The notes under the pieces: model-generated
The model's database searches: none
What the model saw: only the letters and a program-made list of their open reading frames with translations
Told to the model about the DNA's origin: nothing
Program-made: the position numbers and the translations under genes
In this document: one piece after another, positions 32,067 to 40,179 of the stretch
Layout: each line of letters begins with the position of its first letter
How positions within the stretch are numbered: position 1 is the first letter of the stretch
Origin: Paenibacillus sp. HW567
GTDB lineage: Bacteria > Bacillota > Bacilli > Paenibacillales > Paenibacillaceae
DNA: 64,000 bases
Direction: 5' to 3'
Assembly: GCF_000374185.1 (NCBI RefSeq)
Contig: NZ_KB910518.1
Coordinates: forward strand, 2,055,687 to 2,119,686

Positions 32067-32621
32067 TTAACTGCCTGCTCTCATGGCTATTTTGTACAGC
32101 AGCGCAAAAGCACCGCTGAGAATGGACAATGTAATAATATATGGCTGTGATACTGTGACGCCTTGAAGCAGAGAATCTTTACACAGCAAGAATAACACAT
32201 AGGCTGTACCCAAGCCGACAATACAAGTGCCTGTTTCAGCAGGTTTTCGTTCGATTCTTACTTTAGCGGCAAAAAGCGAAAATATAACAGCGGAATCATA
32301 CGCAATCAACAGCAGCAAACCAACCTTATAGTAGCTAAGGTTATCATGTGGAGCGATTCCTCCCTCGATGATCTGTCTGAATAATTGTGCAACCAGAATG
32401 CCGATGATCCAGCCCACAAGATGCGAGCCCCCTTCAAGTAAGAAGTTTTTCGCATAATCCACAAAAGTAAACTTCGGCCGCACCTCAAGATAGGCGTAGA
32501 TCAACACAAATATCATAAATAGTCCGCACCAGAGGTAAAAGTATTCTGGCAGATTCCCGGACAGCAAATCTGTCAAGGACTGTATGGTTGTCTTAGCGAT
32601 TTCGATTAGTAATGAAAACAA
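32067..32621 (-). CDS. Multi-spanning membrane protein of unknown function
   Basis: 184 residues from TTG 32621 with AAGGGGGG 5 nt upstream. About five hydrophobic segments, including LWCGLFMIFVLIYAYL, LVGWIIGILVAQLF, YYKVGLLLLIAYDSAVIFSL, IVGLGTAYVLFLL and IITLSILSGAFALL. No motif recognised. It may be co-transcribed with the AraC-like gene, which lies 38 bp upstream on the same strand. Confidence 0.65.
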   Translation of the reverse strand: MFSLLIEIAKTTIQSLTDLLSGNLPEYFYLWCGLFMIFVLIYAYLEVRPKFTFVDYAKNFLLEGGSHLVGWIIGILVAQLFRQIIEGGIAPHDNLSYYKVGLLLLIAYDSAVIFSLFAAKVRIERKPAETGTCIVGLGTAYVLFLLCKDSLLQGVTVSQPYIITLSILSGAFALLYKIAMRAGS

Positions 32622-32659
32622 TAGATCCCCCCTTAAAGCGCTCCTTCAGATATCAAGAT

Positions 32660-33523
32660 TTACTCTTCAAACTTCAGATTCTGCGGCTCCTTAGGGAGGT
32701 CGATATCGGTGACCGGAACATCCATTCCAACTTCTTCAAAGGTGCAGTCATCCAGCCAAGCCTTTCCGGGCCCCGTGAGGATAATGCCGATGTTCAGACA
32801 GTTGGCTTCTGGCGGGATATCCAGCACACAGGCGTAGTAATTCCAGTCAGTCGTTCCTTTAATACTTCTGTACTGCATGTTGTCAAAACCCAGCATGTTC
32901 TGTTGCTTGTCATCAATACGCATCCATAGACCGCACCAGCCGCTGACTTCTTCGGTCCGGACAAAGCCGGCAAAACGGATTCGTTTCCCCAGATAATTTG
33001 TGGCGCTAATCTGCTGCATTAAAGTGCAAAAATCATTGACGTCGAGGTACTGAGTTTCTATACATTCAAGCGATACTGAGTTTCTTCCTTTGTGATACAC
33101 CTGCATATCCAGTGCTGCCTTGTACTTGGTGGGTGCGGACCCGGTAATCATCCAGCCTTTAATTTCGGACATAGTAAATTCCTCTCTTTCTTGGATCAAT
33201 AATTTCATTTGTGCTCTGTACTGAGCTGGAGGCAGGGCATAAAGTCCTTTAAATGCTCTTGTAAAAGCTTCCTGACTTTCAAAGCCGTAATGCAGTGCGA
33301 TATCCAGAATGCGTTCATCGGAGTAGAGAAGCAGATGGGCAGCGGAGCTCAACCTGCGGGAACGGATGAATTCAGCCACGCTTTTGCCGACATATTTCTG
33401 AAAGATCCGGTGGTAATGAAATTTGGAGAATCCAGCCTCTTTCGCAATTCTGTCCAGATTCAGTTCCTCATCCAAATGGTGCTCAATGAATTCAATGCTG
33501 TCGTGAATCATCTTGTAATACAG
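32660..33523 (-). CDS. AraC-family regulator with C-terminal beta-sandwich sensor-like domain
   Basis: Two AraC helix-turn-helix motifs at the N-terminus: LNLDRIAKEAGFSKFHYHRIF and ILDIALHYGFESQEAFTRAF, with the PPAQYR closing block. The remaining 170 residues (YLGKRIRFAGFVRTEEVSGW, then WNYYACVLDIPPEANCLNIG) resemble the CIA30/carbohydrate-binding-like domain found in such Bacillales regulators. Start: a canonical AGGAGG lies 8 nt before a CTG (33523) but 20 nt before the first ATG (33511), so a rare CTG start, giving about 287 residues, is favoured. An ATG at 33598 also opens the frame but has no ribosome site. Confidence 0.82.
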   Translation of the reverse strand: MYYKMIHDSIEFIEHHLDEELNLDRIAKEAGFSKFHYHRIFQKYVGKSVAEFIRSRRLSSAAHLLLYSDERILDIALHYGFESQEAFTRAFKGLYALPPAQYRAQMKLLIQEREEFTMSEIKGWMITGSAPTKYKAALDMQVYHKGRNSVSLECIETQYLDVNDFCTLMQQISATNYLGKRIRFAGFVRTEEVSGWCGLWMRIDDKQQNMLGFDNMQYRSIKGTTDWNYYACVLDIPPEANCLNIGIILTGPGKAWLDDCTFEEVGMDVPVTDIDLPKEPQNLKFEE

Positions 33524-33722
33524 CCTAGTCACCTCCTGTGCTCTGAAATAAGCATACCTCACGTGTGCAACTGAATTTTGATAATTCTTGCTATCCAATT
33601 TTTACTTGAATCTAATACTAATCTGCGGTATATATAAAATGTAGGTAAAATATCACTTTGGCTCCTGTACTATTCCCGGTCTGGAGACATATATTGAACA
33701 AAGCGCGGCTGTACATCATTGT

Positions 33723-33796
33723 CGGGGTATAGCGCAGCCTGGTAGCGCGCACCCTTGGGGTGGGTGAGGTCGCAGGTTCAAATCCTGTTACTCCGA
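33723..33796 (+). tRNA. tRNA-Pro (GGG)
   Basis: Complete cloverleaf of 74 nt without encoded CCA. Acceptor CGGGGTA/TACTCCG, D-arm with AGCGCAGCCTGGTAGCGC, anticodon stem CACCC/GGGTG around loop TTGGGGT (anticodon GGG), T-arm with GCAGG-TTCAAAT-CCTGT. Its 3' half is duplicated at 35326-35373. A terminator hairpin follows. Confidence 0.92.
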
Positions 33797-33799
33797 TTA
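33752..33799 (+). repeat. Left direct repeat (att-like), 3' half of tRNA-Pro
   Basis: 48 bp running from the anticodon loop to just past the tRNA end, repeated at 35326-35373 with 47 of 48 positions identical. The left copy is part of an intact tRNA gene, the right copy is only the 3' half, exactly as left by integration at a tRNA gene. Confidence 0.85.
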
Positions 33800-33838
33800 C
33801 GAAAAGATCAGGACGTATGACAGAAACAGTTTTTCAAA

Positions 33839-33888
33839 TAAGACCACGCCTGAGGGATTTCTTATCCTGAAAGAAGCGGTCTTTTTTG
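33839..33888 (+). terminator. Terminator after tRNA-Pro
   Basis: AAGACC...CGC pairs with GCGGTCTT and is followed by a T-run. Confidence 0.7.
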
Positions 33889-33987
33889 TTTCATAACCCA
33901 CTTTTTTCCTGAAAGTATAGATTATATGAGTTGTTGCTGTTAATATTATGGGTATATCTTCCTGTGATGAAATTAAGGAGACATAGA

Positions 33988-35244
33988 ATGATTATATCGC
34001 ATAATTTAACTGCACTTAATACAATGAATAAACTCAAACAAAAGGACTTAGCAGTATCCAAAAGTTTGGGGAAATTATCCTCAGGACTGAGAATTAACGG
34101 AGCTTCAGATGATGCGGCAGGATTAGCTATATCTGAAAAAATGAGAGGACAAATAAGGGGATTAAATCAAGCGTCTAGAAATATTCAAGACGGTATCTCA
34201 TTGATTCAAGTGGCTGATGGAGCTATGCAAGAAATACATTCCATGCTTCAACGTATGAATGAGTTGGCAGTTCAAGCTTCAAACGGTACATATAGTGGCA
34301 GTGATCGGCTAAACATACAAAGTGAAGTTGAACAATTAATAGAAGAAATTGATGAAATTGCTGGAAACACCGGGTTTAACGGGATAAAACTATTAAATGG
34401 AAACAATGAAAAAACGGAAAAAACTGAAAAAACAGGTTCTGTTGTTTCAGTTAATAATCCACCAAACAATAAACTAATCACTATTTCCTCACCTGTAGGA
34501 ACTAGTGTCTCAGAGATTTTGAATAATCTCTTAACAGTGTTTAATGAAGCTAAAAACGGTCAAGTAGGAGATTCCGATTCCAAAAGAGTATCAAGCAAGT
34601 TTACACTTTCAATTAATAATGATGAGTTATCAATAGTGTGTGATACTGGTGATGGCTTTTTATTAAGTGGAGGCAGCCCTAACTTGTTTTATCAGGGGTA
34701 TATAGGAGGTAGCTACAAATATAAATTTACAGAATTCATAAACGAAAATGATTTCATTAATATAATGGATATTGGTGGGGCGAATGGAGGAGATACACTT
34801 AAATTTAATTTTTCTTCAATTTCCAAGGAGCCAGAGGAGCAAAAGGAGCAAAAGGGATTAACGCTTCAAATAGGTGCAAATTCTGGTGAGACACTAAATA
34901 TTAAGTTGCCAAATGTAACCACATCGGCAATTGGTATATCAAGCATAGATGTTTCAACTATTCCTAATGCAGAATCATCATTAAGCTCAATTTCTGCTGC
35001 AATTGATAAAGTCTCTGCAGAAAGAGCGCGAATGGGTGCTTATCAAAACCGATTAGAACACAGCCGGAACAATGTAGTAACTTATGCAGAGAATCTTACA
35101 GCAGCAGAGTCGAGGATCCGAGATGTCGATATGGCTAAAGAGATGATGGAACTTATGAAAAATCAGATTTTTACGCAAGCTGGACAAGCAATGCTTTTAC
35201 AAACAAATACCCAGCCTCAAGCAATATTACAATTGTTGAAGTAG
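33988..35244 (+). CDS. Flagellin, inserted between tRNA-Pro repeats
   Basis: 418 residues from ATG 33988 with AAGGAG 7 nt upstream. Conserved D0/D1 ends: MIISHNLTALNTMNKLKQKD and LSSGLRINGASDDAAGLAIS at the N-terminus, and RIRDVDMAKEMMELMKNQIF with QAMLLQTNTQPQAILQLLK at the C-terminus. So it should be exported by the flagellar secretion system and polymerise. The centre (about 140-330) is a variable insert with EKTEKTEKT and a long Ser/Asn/Gly-rich stretch that I do not recognise. It is markedly AT-rich relative to neighbours. It is the only gene between two tRNA-derived repeats, and far from the flagellar operon at 57684. No clear SigD promoter was seen. Serotype-like variation by acquisition is plausible. 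Confidence 0.93.
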   Translation: MIISHNLTALNTMNKLKQKDLAVSKSLGKLSSGLRINGASDDAAGLAISEKMRGQIRGLNQASRNIQDGISLIQVADGAMQEIHSMLQRMNELAVQASNGTYSGSDRLNIQSEVEQLIEEIDEIAGNTGFNGIKLLNGNNEKTEKTEKTGSVVSVNNPPNNKLITISSPVGTSVSEILNNLLTVFNEAKNGQVGDSDSKRVSSKFTLSINNDELSIVCDTGDGFLLSGGSPNLFYQGYIGGSYKYKFTEFINENDFINIMDIGGANGGDTLKFNFSSISKEPEEQKEQKGLTLQIGANSGETLNIKLPNVTTSAIGISSIDVSTIPNAESSLSSISAAIDKVSAERARMGAYQNRLEHSRNNVVTYAENLTAAESRIRDVDMAKEMMELMKNQIFTQAGQAMLLQTNTQPQAILQLLK

Positions 35245-35325
35245 CTTACCTCCAGGCAGGCTCTAATTGATTCCCTCGAAGAAGGCCTGTAGGGTCTCTA
35301 AGTTAAAGTGGAATTCTACAAGCAT

Positions 35326-35373
35326 CCCTTGGGGTGGGTGAGGTCGCAGGTTCAAATCCTGTTAATCCGATTA
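35326..35373 (+). repeat. Right direct repeat (att-like), orphan 3' half of tRNA-Pro
   Basis: Matches 33752-33799 at 47 of 48 bp. It lacks the 5' half of the tRNA, so it is not a functional gene. It marks the right edge of the 1.57-kb flagellin unit. Confidence 0.85.
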
Positions 35374-35391
35374 AGAAGGGCATTTTACAAA

Positions 35392-35432
35392 AAAACACTT
35401 CTAAGCGGAGCTGTCCGCTAGAAGTGTTTTTA
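35392..35432. terminator. Strong terminator right of the flagellin unit
   Basis: AAACACTTCTAAGCGGA pairs with TCCGCTAGAAGTGTTT. A-run and T-run on either side suggest bidirectional use, for the flagellin and the minus-strand gene ending at 35456. Confidence 0.8.
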
Positions 35433-35455
35433 AAGGATAATCCATTTAGCTGGCT

Positions 35456-35644
35456 CTAGGCTCTGCCTCGGCGGTCGCGGATCAGCATTACGATTCCTGA
35501 ACCGAGCGCGTAAAGGGAAACAAATGCAAGCAATACAACTGCCCATGTGTAGTTGCGCACCGTATAGGTGAGCGAGGCGAGAATGACAAACCAGGCGATG
35601 CGCAGCACCCCTTCATTAATGAATCTTCTGCTTGCTGTACTCAT
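35456..35644 (-). CDS. Small membrane protein
   Basis: 62 residues from ATG 35644 with AGGAGG 8 nt upstream (the longer frame to 35686 has no such site). Two hydrophobic segments: LRIAWFVILASLTYTV and WAVVLLAFVSLYALGSGIVMLI, then a basic RDRRGRA tail. A two-TM protein of unknown function, apparently monocistronic. Confidence 0.6.
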   Translation of the reverse strand: MSTASRRFINEGVLRIAWFVILASLTYTVRNYTWAVVLLAFVSLYALGSGIVMLIRDRRGRA

Positions 35645-35875
35645 GCTTCCTGCCTCCTTAAAATAATATTGGAATTCAAAGCACATCGTAAGCGCTTTTA
35701 ATTGTGTCTGTTATATTAATAATAACCCCTTTTCGCCGAAAATGATACACAATGTTCACAAGTTCTTTGCTTCACAAGTGTTTTTGTCATAGTTATTTAT
35801 TATAGTGGCTTTCGCCGTTGCCGGCTTATCCCCTTCCGCATAAAATACAGCAATTCGAATAAGGAGGGTTCGCTG

Positions 35876-36127
35876 GTGGAAGCTTATTATAATTGTCTGC
35901 AATGCAAAAATAAAAGAGTGCGTATCCTGACCAATGATGGCAAGCGTCATGAAGGGGTTATTGTAGATGTGGATAGAAACAATGTTTATTTGAAAACGAA
36001 GGGCAACGGTAGGGTGACAACCTCGGGATATAATCCTTATGGTAATTATTATGGCGGGTTTTACGGCTATGGCAGTGAAATTTTGACACTGAGTTTATTC
36101 ACTCTGCTGGCAATAGCGCTTATTTGA
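35876..36127 (+). CDS. Small Sm-like/spore-coat-like protein with C-terminal hydrophobic tail
   Basis: 83 residues from GTG 35876 with AAGGAGGG 7 nt upstream. It has CLQCKNKRVRIL (CxxC) followed by TNDGKRHEGVIVDVDRNNVY, which reads as a small Sm-like beta-barrel strand set. A Gly/Tyr-rich run (GYNPYGNYYGGFYGYG) and a hydrophobic tail LTLSLFTLLAIALI follow. Gly/Tyr-rich small proteins of this kind are common among Bacillales spore-coat components, but no exact family was recognised. Confidence 0.6.
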   Translation: MEAYYNCLQCKNKRVRILTNDGKRHEGVIVDVDRNNVYLKTKGNGRVTTSGYNPYGNYYGGFYGYGSEILTLSLFTLLAIALI

Positions 36128-36139
36128 GGGTAAGGATAT

Positions 36140-36180
36140 AAAAAGCGGACCATCCTCAGCTTTTGGGGTGGTCCGTTTTT
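36140..36180. terminator. Bidirectional terminator
   Basis: AAAAAGCGGACCA pairs with TGGTCCGTTTTTT. It ends both the small plus-strand gene and the lipoprotein gene on the minus strand. Confidence 0.8.
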
Positions 36181-36209
36181 TGATATAGGGTTTTGTATGC
36201 TCCATACTG

Positions 36210-37160
36210 TTAATTCTGTACGGCGATGGAACCAATTTGTGTAGAGAGTGACAGTAGGGGGCCTCCTCCGTTAAAATCCTTTTTTCCTTTTGAGGTGCCT
36301 GTAATTCGGCCAAGCTGGCTTGATGCCTCTACGGTGCATTTCAGATTGCTGGAGACAGCAGCGGTGATTTTACCTATTTCACTCTTGACGTTAAGGCTGC
36401 TGCCGGGGTCCATTTCGTTGATATCGAGTCGGATGCTTCCGGTGTCGGACTTTATGGCAGATTTGCCGCTAACCCGGGCATTCTCCAGATGAATTGATCC
36501 GACATTGCTTACAATATGAAAGGTACCCTTCAGGTCTTGCAGCCCAATCGCTCCCATATTATTTATGATCTGATATTCATAGATGCTGTCCGGAATTCCA
36601 ATTTCATAGTCAATGCTAATGTCTGAGGAACCGAATTTTTTCTGTGCCCAAGTCCAGAGACTCTTATTGGGGTTATCCTTTGCGTGTGTGGAGACGGTCA
36701 GCTTGTCACCGCTGGTCTCGATAGATACCTCGGCGTTATCCAGAATTTCAAGACTGGTCTCATGTGTGGACACGTTATGCGTGGCAACCGTTGCTTTTAC
36801 GGTGACGGTATCATCCTTGGCGGACGTCACCTGCACGTTCCCGATCGGATTGTCAAGACTGAGTACTGAGGCTGATCCGGATTTCAGCGAGGCTGTAAGC
36901 TCTTTGCTCATGCTCCTCGAATTTATCTCCTGAGTTACTTTGACGGCAGTATTCTGAACGGCCTGCTCTACATTTGCAGTAATCTGTCCGAGCTCCTGCT
37001 TCGCTGTCTCCGCTATTGTTTCATGGCTTTTTCCGGACAAGCGCTGTTCAAGTTGAGCGTCAGCCGCTTCCTTGCCCGGCAGCTCCCGGCAGCCTGCCAA
37101 CAGTGCAATAGAGACAACGGCAATAGCCGCGATAATAGCGGTGTTATGATTTTTCTTCAA
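36210..37160 (-). CDS. Lipoprotein with DUF4097-like beta-helix domain
   Basis: 316 residues from TTG 37160 with GGGGAGGG 8 nt before it. Signal peptide MKKNHNTAIIAAIAVVSIAL with lipobox LLAGC. After a helical Glu/Gln-rich region (about 30-85), the rest is repetitive beta structure of the DUF4097 type: VLSLDNPIGNVQVTSAKDD, VSNVGSIHLENARVSG, IKSDTGSIRLDINEMDPG, VKSEIGKITAAV, TQIGSIAV. Each is a turn with the (D/N/S)xG(S/K)I pattern. DUF4097 proteins are linked to envelope-stress regulation in Firmicutes. Probably anchored outside the membrane. Confidence 0.78.
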   Translation of the reverse strand: MKKNHNTAIIAAIAVVSIALLAGCRELPGKEAADAQLEQRLSGKSHETIAETAKQELGQITANVEQAVQNTAVKVTQEINSRSMSKELTASLKSGSASVLSLDNPIGNVQVTSAKDDTVTVKATVATHNVSTHETSLEILDNAEVSIETSGDKLTVSTHAKDNPNKSLWTWAQKKFGSSDISIDYEIGIPDSIYEYQIINNMGAIGLQDLKGTFHIVSNVGSIHLENARVSGKSAIKSDTGSIRLDINEMDPGSSLNVKSEIGKITAAVSSNLKCTVEASSQLGRITGTSKGKKDFNGGGPLLSLSTQIGSIAVQN

Positions 37161-37398
37161 TTTACAGACCCTCCCCAAAATAATCTTGCTGCTTATGTAT
37201 AATCAATATTATATATTATGGAAAAAATTGAAGAACAGGCCGCAGACGGGTTGCTGTACTGGACTAAAGTCCAGGGGAGGCGTGAGCTACATTTTAATGA
37301 AGGGGTATGATAAAATAAACAATAGAATTTACATTTTAACGGAACGCGTTTCGGGTTGAAACACACTTGGACTAAAAAGCAGAGGAGCGGATGAGCAA

Positions 37399-37686
37399 AT
37401 GACATATACAGCAGTTCTAGCTGTGTTGTTGGTTGGTGCGGTTCTGTATTTTATATCCCGCAGCCGGAAGAGCAAGCCCTCAGGCCCCAAGGCGGGACCC
37501 GCAAGTAATGTGATCTCTATGGATAAGCACCGGAAAGCCAAGCACAGCTCAGCAGATCAGCTATGCTCTTCGTGTAAAAAGAAAAACGGCAAGCTGATCT
37601 TTTACGCACAGGATAATGGAACGGTCGTAGGACTCTGCAAAGATTGCCAGAGTAAGGCGAAGAAGCGGGATATGCTGCCGCTGTAG
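37399..37686 (+). CDS. Membrane-anchored zinc-ribbon protein
   Basis: 95 residues: one N-terminal transmembrane helix (YTAVLAVLLVGAVLYFI), a basic linker and a Cys4 zinc ribbon (LCSSCKKKNGKLIFYAQ with LCKDCQSK, two CxxC pairs). Hypothetical. Such short tail-out zinc-ribbon proteins occur near the rplS-lepB cluster in Paenibacillus-like genomes, an impression and not a check. GAGCGGATG is the only ribosome-site-like motif upstream. Confidence 0.6.
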   Translation: MTYTAVLAVLLVGAVLYFISRSRKSKPSGPKAGPASNVISMDKHRKAKHSSADQLCSSCKKKNGKLIFYAQDNGTVVGLCKDCQSKAKKRDMLPL

Positions 37687-37740
37687 CTCCTAAGAAATAA
37701 GTTGTCTTTACTATTCAGTTGTGATATTATTATTTCTGTT

Positions 37741-37834
37741 GTGTGGAATACGGTGGTCCGCTGCGGATAATGAGGGAGAGCGAAGGTCTCTCCGGAAGAG
37801 GCAAGAACACCTGTACGGAAGGAGGAAGTCCTGA
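37741..37834 (+). promoter_or_regulatory. Possible L19 leader region
   Basis: 94-nt purine-rich 5' region with a hairpin GAGAGCGAAGGTCTCTC and an AAGGAGGAAG ribosome site directly before rplS. Firmicute rplS often carries a structured autoregulatory leader. Identity to that RNA family was not tested. Confidence 0.3.
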
Positions 37835-38179
37835 ATGAATATCCTACAAGCGATTACGCAAGAGCAGCTTCGTAAAGACATCCCGAGTTTTCGCCCGGGT
37901 GACACTTTGAAGGTGCACGTAAAAGTTATCGAAGGAACTCGTGAACGGATCCAGTTGTTCGAAGGCGTTGTAATTAAACGTCGCGGCGGTGGAATCAGTG
38001 AGACTTTTACAGTTCGTAAAATTTCTTACGGTGTTGGTGTGGAAAGAACTTTCCCAATCAACTCGCCTAAGATCGAGAAAATTGAAGTGGCTCGCCGTGG
38101 TAAAGTGCGTCGTGCTAAGCTTTATTATCTTCGTGACCTGCGCGGTAAAGCTGCAAGAATTAAAGAAATCCGTCGCTAG
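37835..38179 (+). CDS. rplS: 50S ribosomal protein L19
   Basis: 114 residues with AAGGAGGAAG upstream. Invariant features: [56 protein letters not shown] and the [19 protein letters not shown] end. Located at the 30S-50S interface. The gene is separated from trmD by foreign genes and has its own leader and terminator. Confidence 0.98.
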   Translation: MNILQAITQEQLRKDIPSFRPGDTLKVHVKVIEGTRERIQLFEGVVIKRRGGGISETFTVRKISYGVGVERTFPINSPKIEKIEVARRGKVRRAKLYYLRDLRGKAARIKEIRR

Positions 38180-38195
38180 AATAGCGGCAAAGGAG

Positions 38196-38224
38196 AGGGG
38201 CTTGAGTTCAAGCCCCTTTCGTTT
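38196..38224 (+). terminator. rplS terminator
   Basis: AGGGGCTTGA pairs with TCAAGCCCCT, followed by TTCGTTT. Confidence 0.65.
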
Positions 38225-38376
38225 ATCCTTGAAGGATACAATGGACCTGGAATATATACGCCTTAGGATCAGCTTCTCCGAAAAGGCCTCCTGACGGAGT
38301 ATTCGTGGAGGAGTTTTTGGCAGGAGCTTTTTTTGTTGTATAGTGAGAGTAGCATATATAGAGAGGACGGTGAGCC

Positions 38377-38997
38377 ATGCAGCAGGATTTGCAGCAGGGA
38401 CAAGATGAGGTTGCCCAGCCTGAAGGCAATAATCCCCGTAAGCCCAAAAATGAGGTATTGGAATGGATCAAGGCCATAGCCATTGCGTTAGTTCTAGTGG
38501 TGTTGATACGCTGGCTTTTGTTCAAACCATTTATTGTTGACGGACCGTCGATGCAGCCGAACTTTCATACCGGTGAACGGGTGATTGTGAATGAAATATT
38601 GTATGACATCCGCTCTCCAAAGCGCGGTGAGGTCATTGTGTTCCATGTGCCTTCAGAGGGCAGAGACTTCATTAAGCGTGTTATTGGTGTGGCCGGAGAT
38701 ACAGTTAAGGTTGAAGGGGATGTCGTTACCGTTAACGGCGAGCCGGTGAGCGAGACGTATATTCAAGGCGCGATTGATGAGTCCCACAAGAATAACGCGC
38801 TATACAACGATAAGAATTTCCCTAATGAAAAATTCACAGACGGCAAAGTGCCGGAAGGACATGTGTTTGTTATGGGGGATAATCGTTCGGACAGTACAGA
38901 CAGCCGGATGATTGGCTACGTGTCGCTGGGGGAGATTGTCGGCCGTGCGGACCTGATTTTCTGGCCAGTGAAAGATATTTCAGTAATTAACCATTAA
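38377..38997 (+). CDS. lepB: Type I signal peptidase
   Basis: 206 residues. One N-terminal transmembrane helix (IKAIAIALVLVVLIRWLLF) places the catalytic part outside. Catalytic Ser in VDGPSMQPNF, catalytic Lys in FIKRVIGVAGD, and the boxes GEVIVFHVP and VFVMGDNRSDSTDSR are intact. Standard Sip/Lep serine-lysine peptidase that cleaves Sec/Tat signal peptides. It precedes rbgA by 29 bp, the conserved Bacillales order. Confidence 0.96.
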   Translation: MQQDLQQGQDEVAQPEGNNPRKPKNEVLEWIKAIAIALVLVVLIRWLLFKPFIVDGPSMQPNFHTGERVIVNEILYDIRSPKRGEVIVFHVPSEGRDFIKRVIGVAGDTVKVEGDVVTVNGEPVSETYIQGAIDESHKNNALYNDKNFPNEKFTDGKVPEGHVFVMGDNRSDSTDSRMIGYVSLGEIVGRADLIFWPVKDISVINH

Positions 38998-39026
38998 GTT
39001 GACGGAAGTCAAAGGAGGTGACGGCG

Positions 39027-39887
39027 ATGGCCATTCAATGGTTTCCTGGTCATATGACAAAGGCTAGGCGGCAAATCGAGGATAAGCTGAAGCTGATTGA
39101 TGTTGCAATAGAACTGCTCGATTCCCGTCTGCCGTTTTCGAGCCGCAATCCGATGATTGATGATATTCTGCGGGACAAGCCCAGGCTGATTATTCTGAAT
39201 AAAGCAGACCTGGCTGACCCCGAGGCTACACGGAAGTGGCTGGCTTATTTCAAATCGGAAGGGCATGTTGCCCATCCTGTTGATGCGGCTACCGGTACGG
39301 GCATCAAGGAAATTCCTGAGCAGGTCAAGCTGCTGCTGAAGGACAAGATCGACCGGCAAATTGCCAAGGGAATTAATCCGCGGGCTAGCCGGGCGCTGAT
39401 CGTCGGGATTCCCAATGTAGGCAAATCGACGCTTATCAACCGGATGGCCGGTAAAAATATCGCCGCCACCGGCGACCGCCCGGGTGTCACCAAGGGCCAG
39501 CAATGGATCAAGACAGGTGGTAATCTGGAGCTTCTGGATACTCCGGGAATTCTGTGGCCGAAATTCGAGGATCAGGAGGTAGGTTACCGCCTGGCAGTAA
39601 CCGGTGCGATTAAAGAGGAGATCCTGAACGTTGAGGATATTGCTTTTTTCGCAGTCAAGTACCTGGTCAAGGACTACGGCGCGAGCTTTCAGGAACGCTT
39701 CGGAATTGAGAAGCTGCCCGAGGATTTGGAGAACCCGGACGAGATTGTTGCGGTGATGGAAGCGGTAGGCCGCAAACGCGGTTGTCTCATCAGCGGCGGA
39801 CGGGTGGATCTGGAGAAGGCTTCCCGCCTCCTGCTGCATGATCTGCGTGCGGGCAAGCTTGGCCGCTTCACGCTGGAAACGCCTTAA
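39027..39887 (+). CDS. rbgA: Ribosome biogenesis GTPase RbgA (YlqF)
   Basis: 286 residues from ATG 39027 with AAAGGAGGTG upstream. Circularly permuted GTPase: [15 protein letters not shown]-terminus, G4 LNKADL (about 58) before G1 [14 protein letters not shown] (about 127), then [12 protein letters not shown] and LDTPGILWP (G3), followed by a C-terminal ANTAR-like helical domain. It completes a late step of 50S assembly around protein L16. Confidence 0.97.
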   Translation: MAIQWFPGHMTKARRQIEDKLKLIDVAIELLDSRLPFSSRNPMIDDILRDKPRLIILNKADLADPEATRKWLAYFKSEGHVAHPVDAATGTGIKEIPEQVKLLLKDKIDRQIAKGINPRASRALIVGIPNVGKSTLINRMAGKNIAATGDRPGVTKGQQWIKTGGNLELLDTPGILWPKFEDQEVGYRLAVTGAIKEEILNVEDIAFFAVKYLVKDYGASFQERFGIEKLPEDLENPDEIVAVMEAVGRKRGCLISGGRVDLEKASRLLLHDLRAGKLGRFTLETP

Positions 39888-39906
39888 TCGTAAATCGAAC
39901 ATAGAA

Positions 39907-39936
39907 GAGCCATCCAATGGTATTGGGTGGCTTTTT
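39907..39936 (+). terminator. rbgA terminator
   Basis: AGCCATCCAAT pairs with ATTGGGTGGCT, followed by TTTT. Confidence 0.75.
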
Positions 39937-40179
39937 GCATTGAGATGTTGTGAGATAACGTGGAAGGATCTAGTAGTATCTTAAGGGAAGATAAGCATCC
40001 AGAGTGGAACTAAGGCAGTTGAATTGAAAAAAAGATAAGACGGCGCAGAGTTCTGCTTAAATAGCTCAAGGGCTTCTGCTAAATATTATGAGCAAAAAGA
40101 TGGATGACCCAACCGCCTTTATTATGATAAGCTGGCTTGTACAGGATGCTGGGAAATTTGAATTGGCGGGGGATATATA

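Noticed and set aside
39009..39917. 302-residue minus-strand frame covering rbgA
   Set aside because: Antisense of an invariant GTPase gene, with no start signal.
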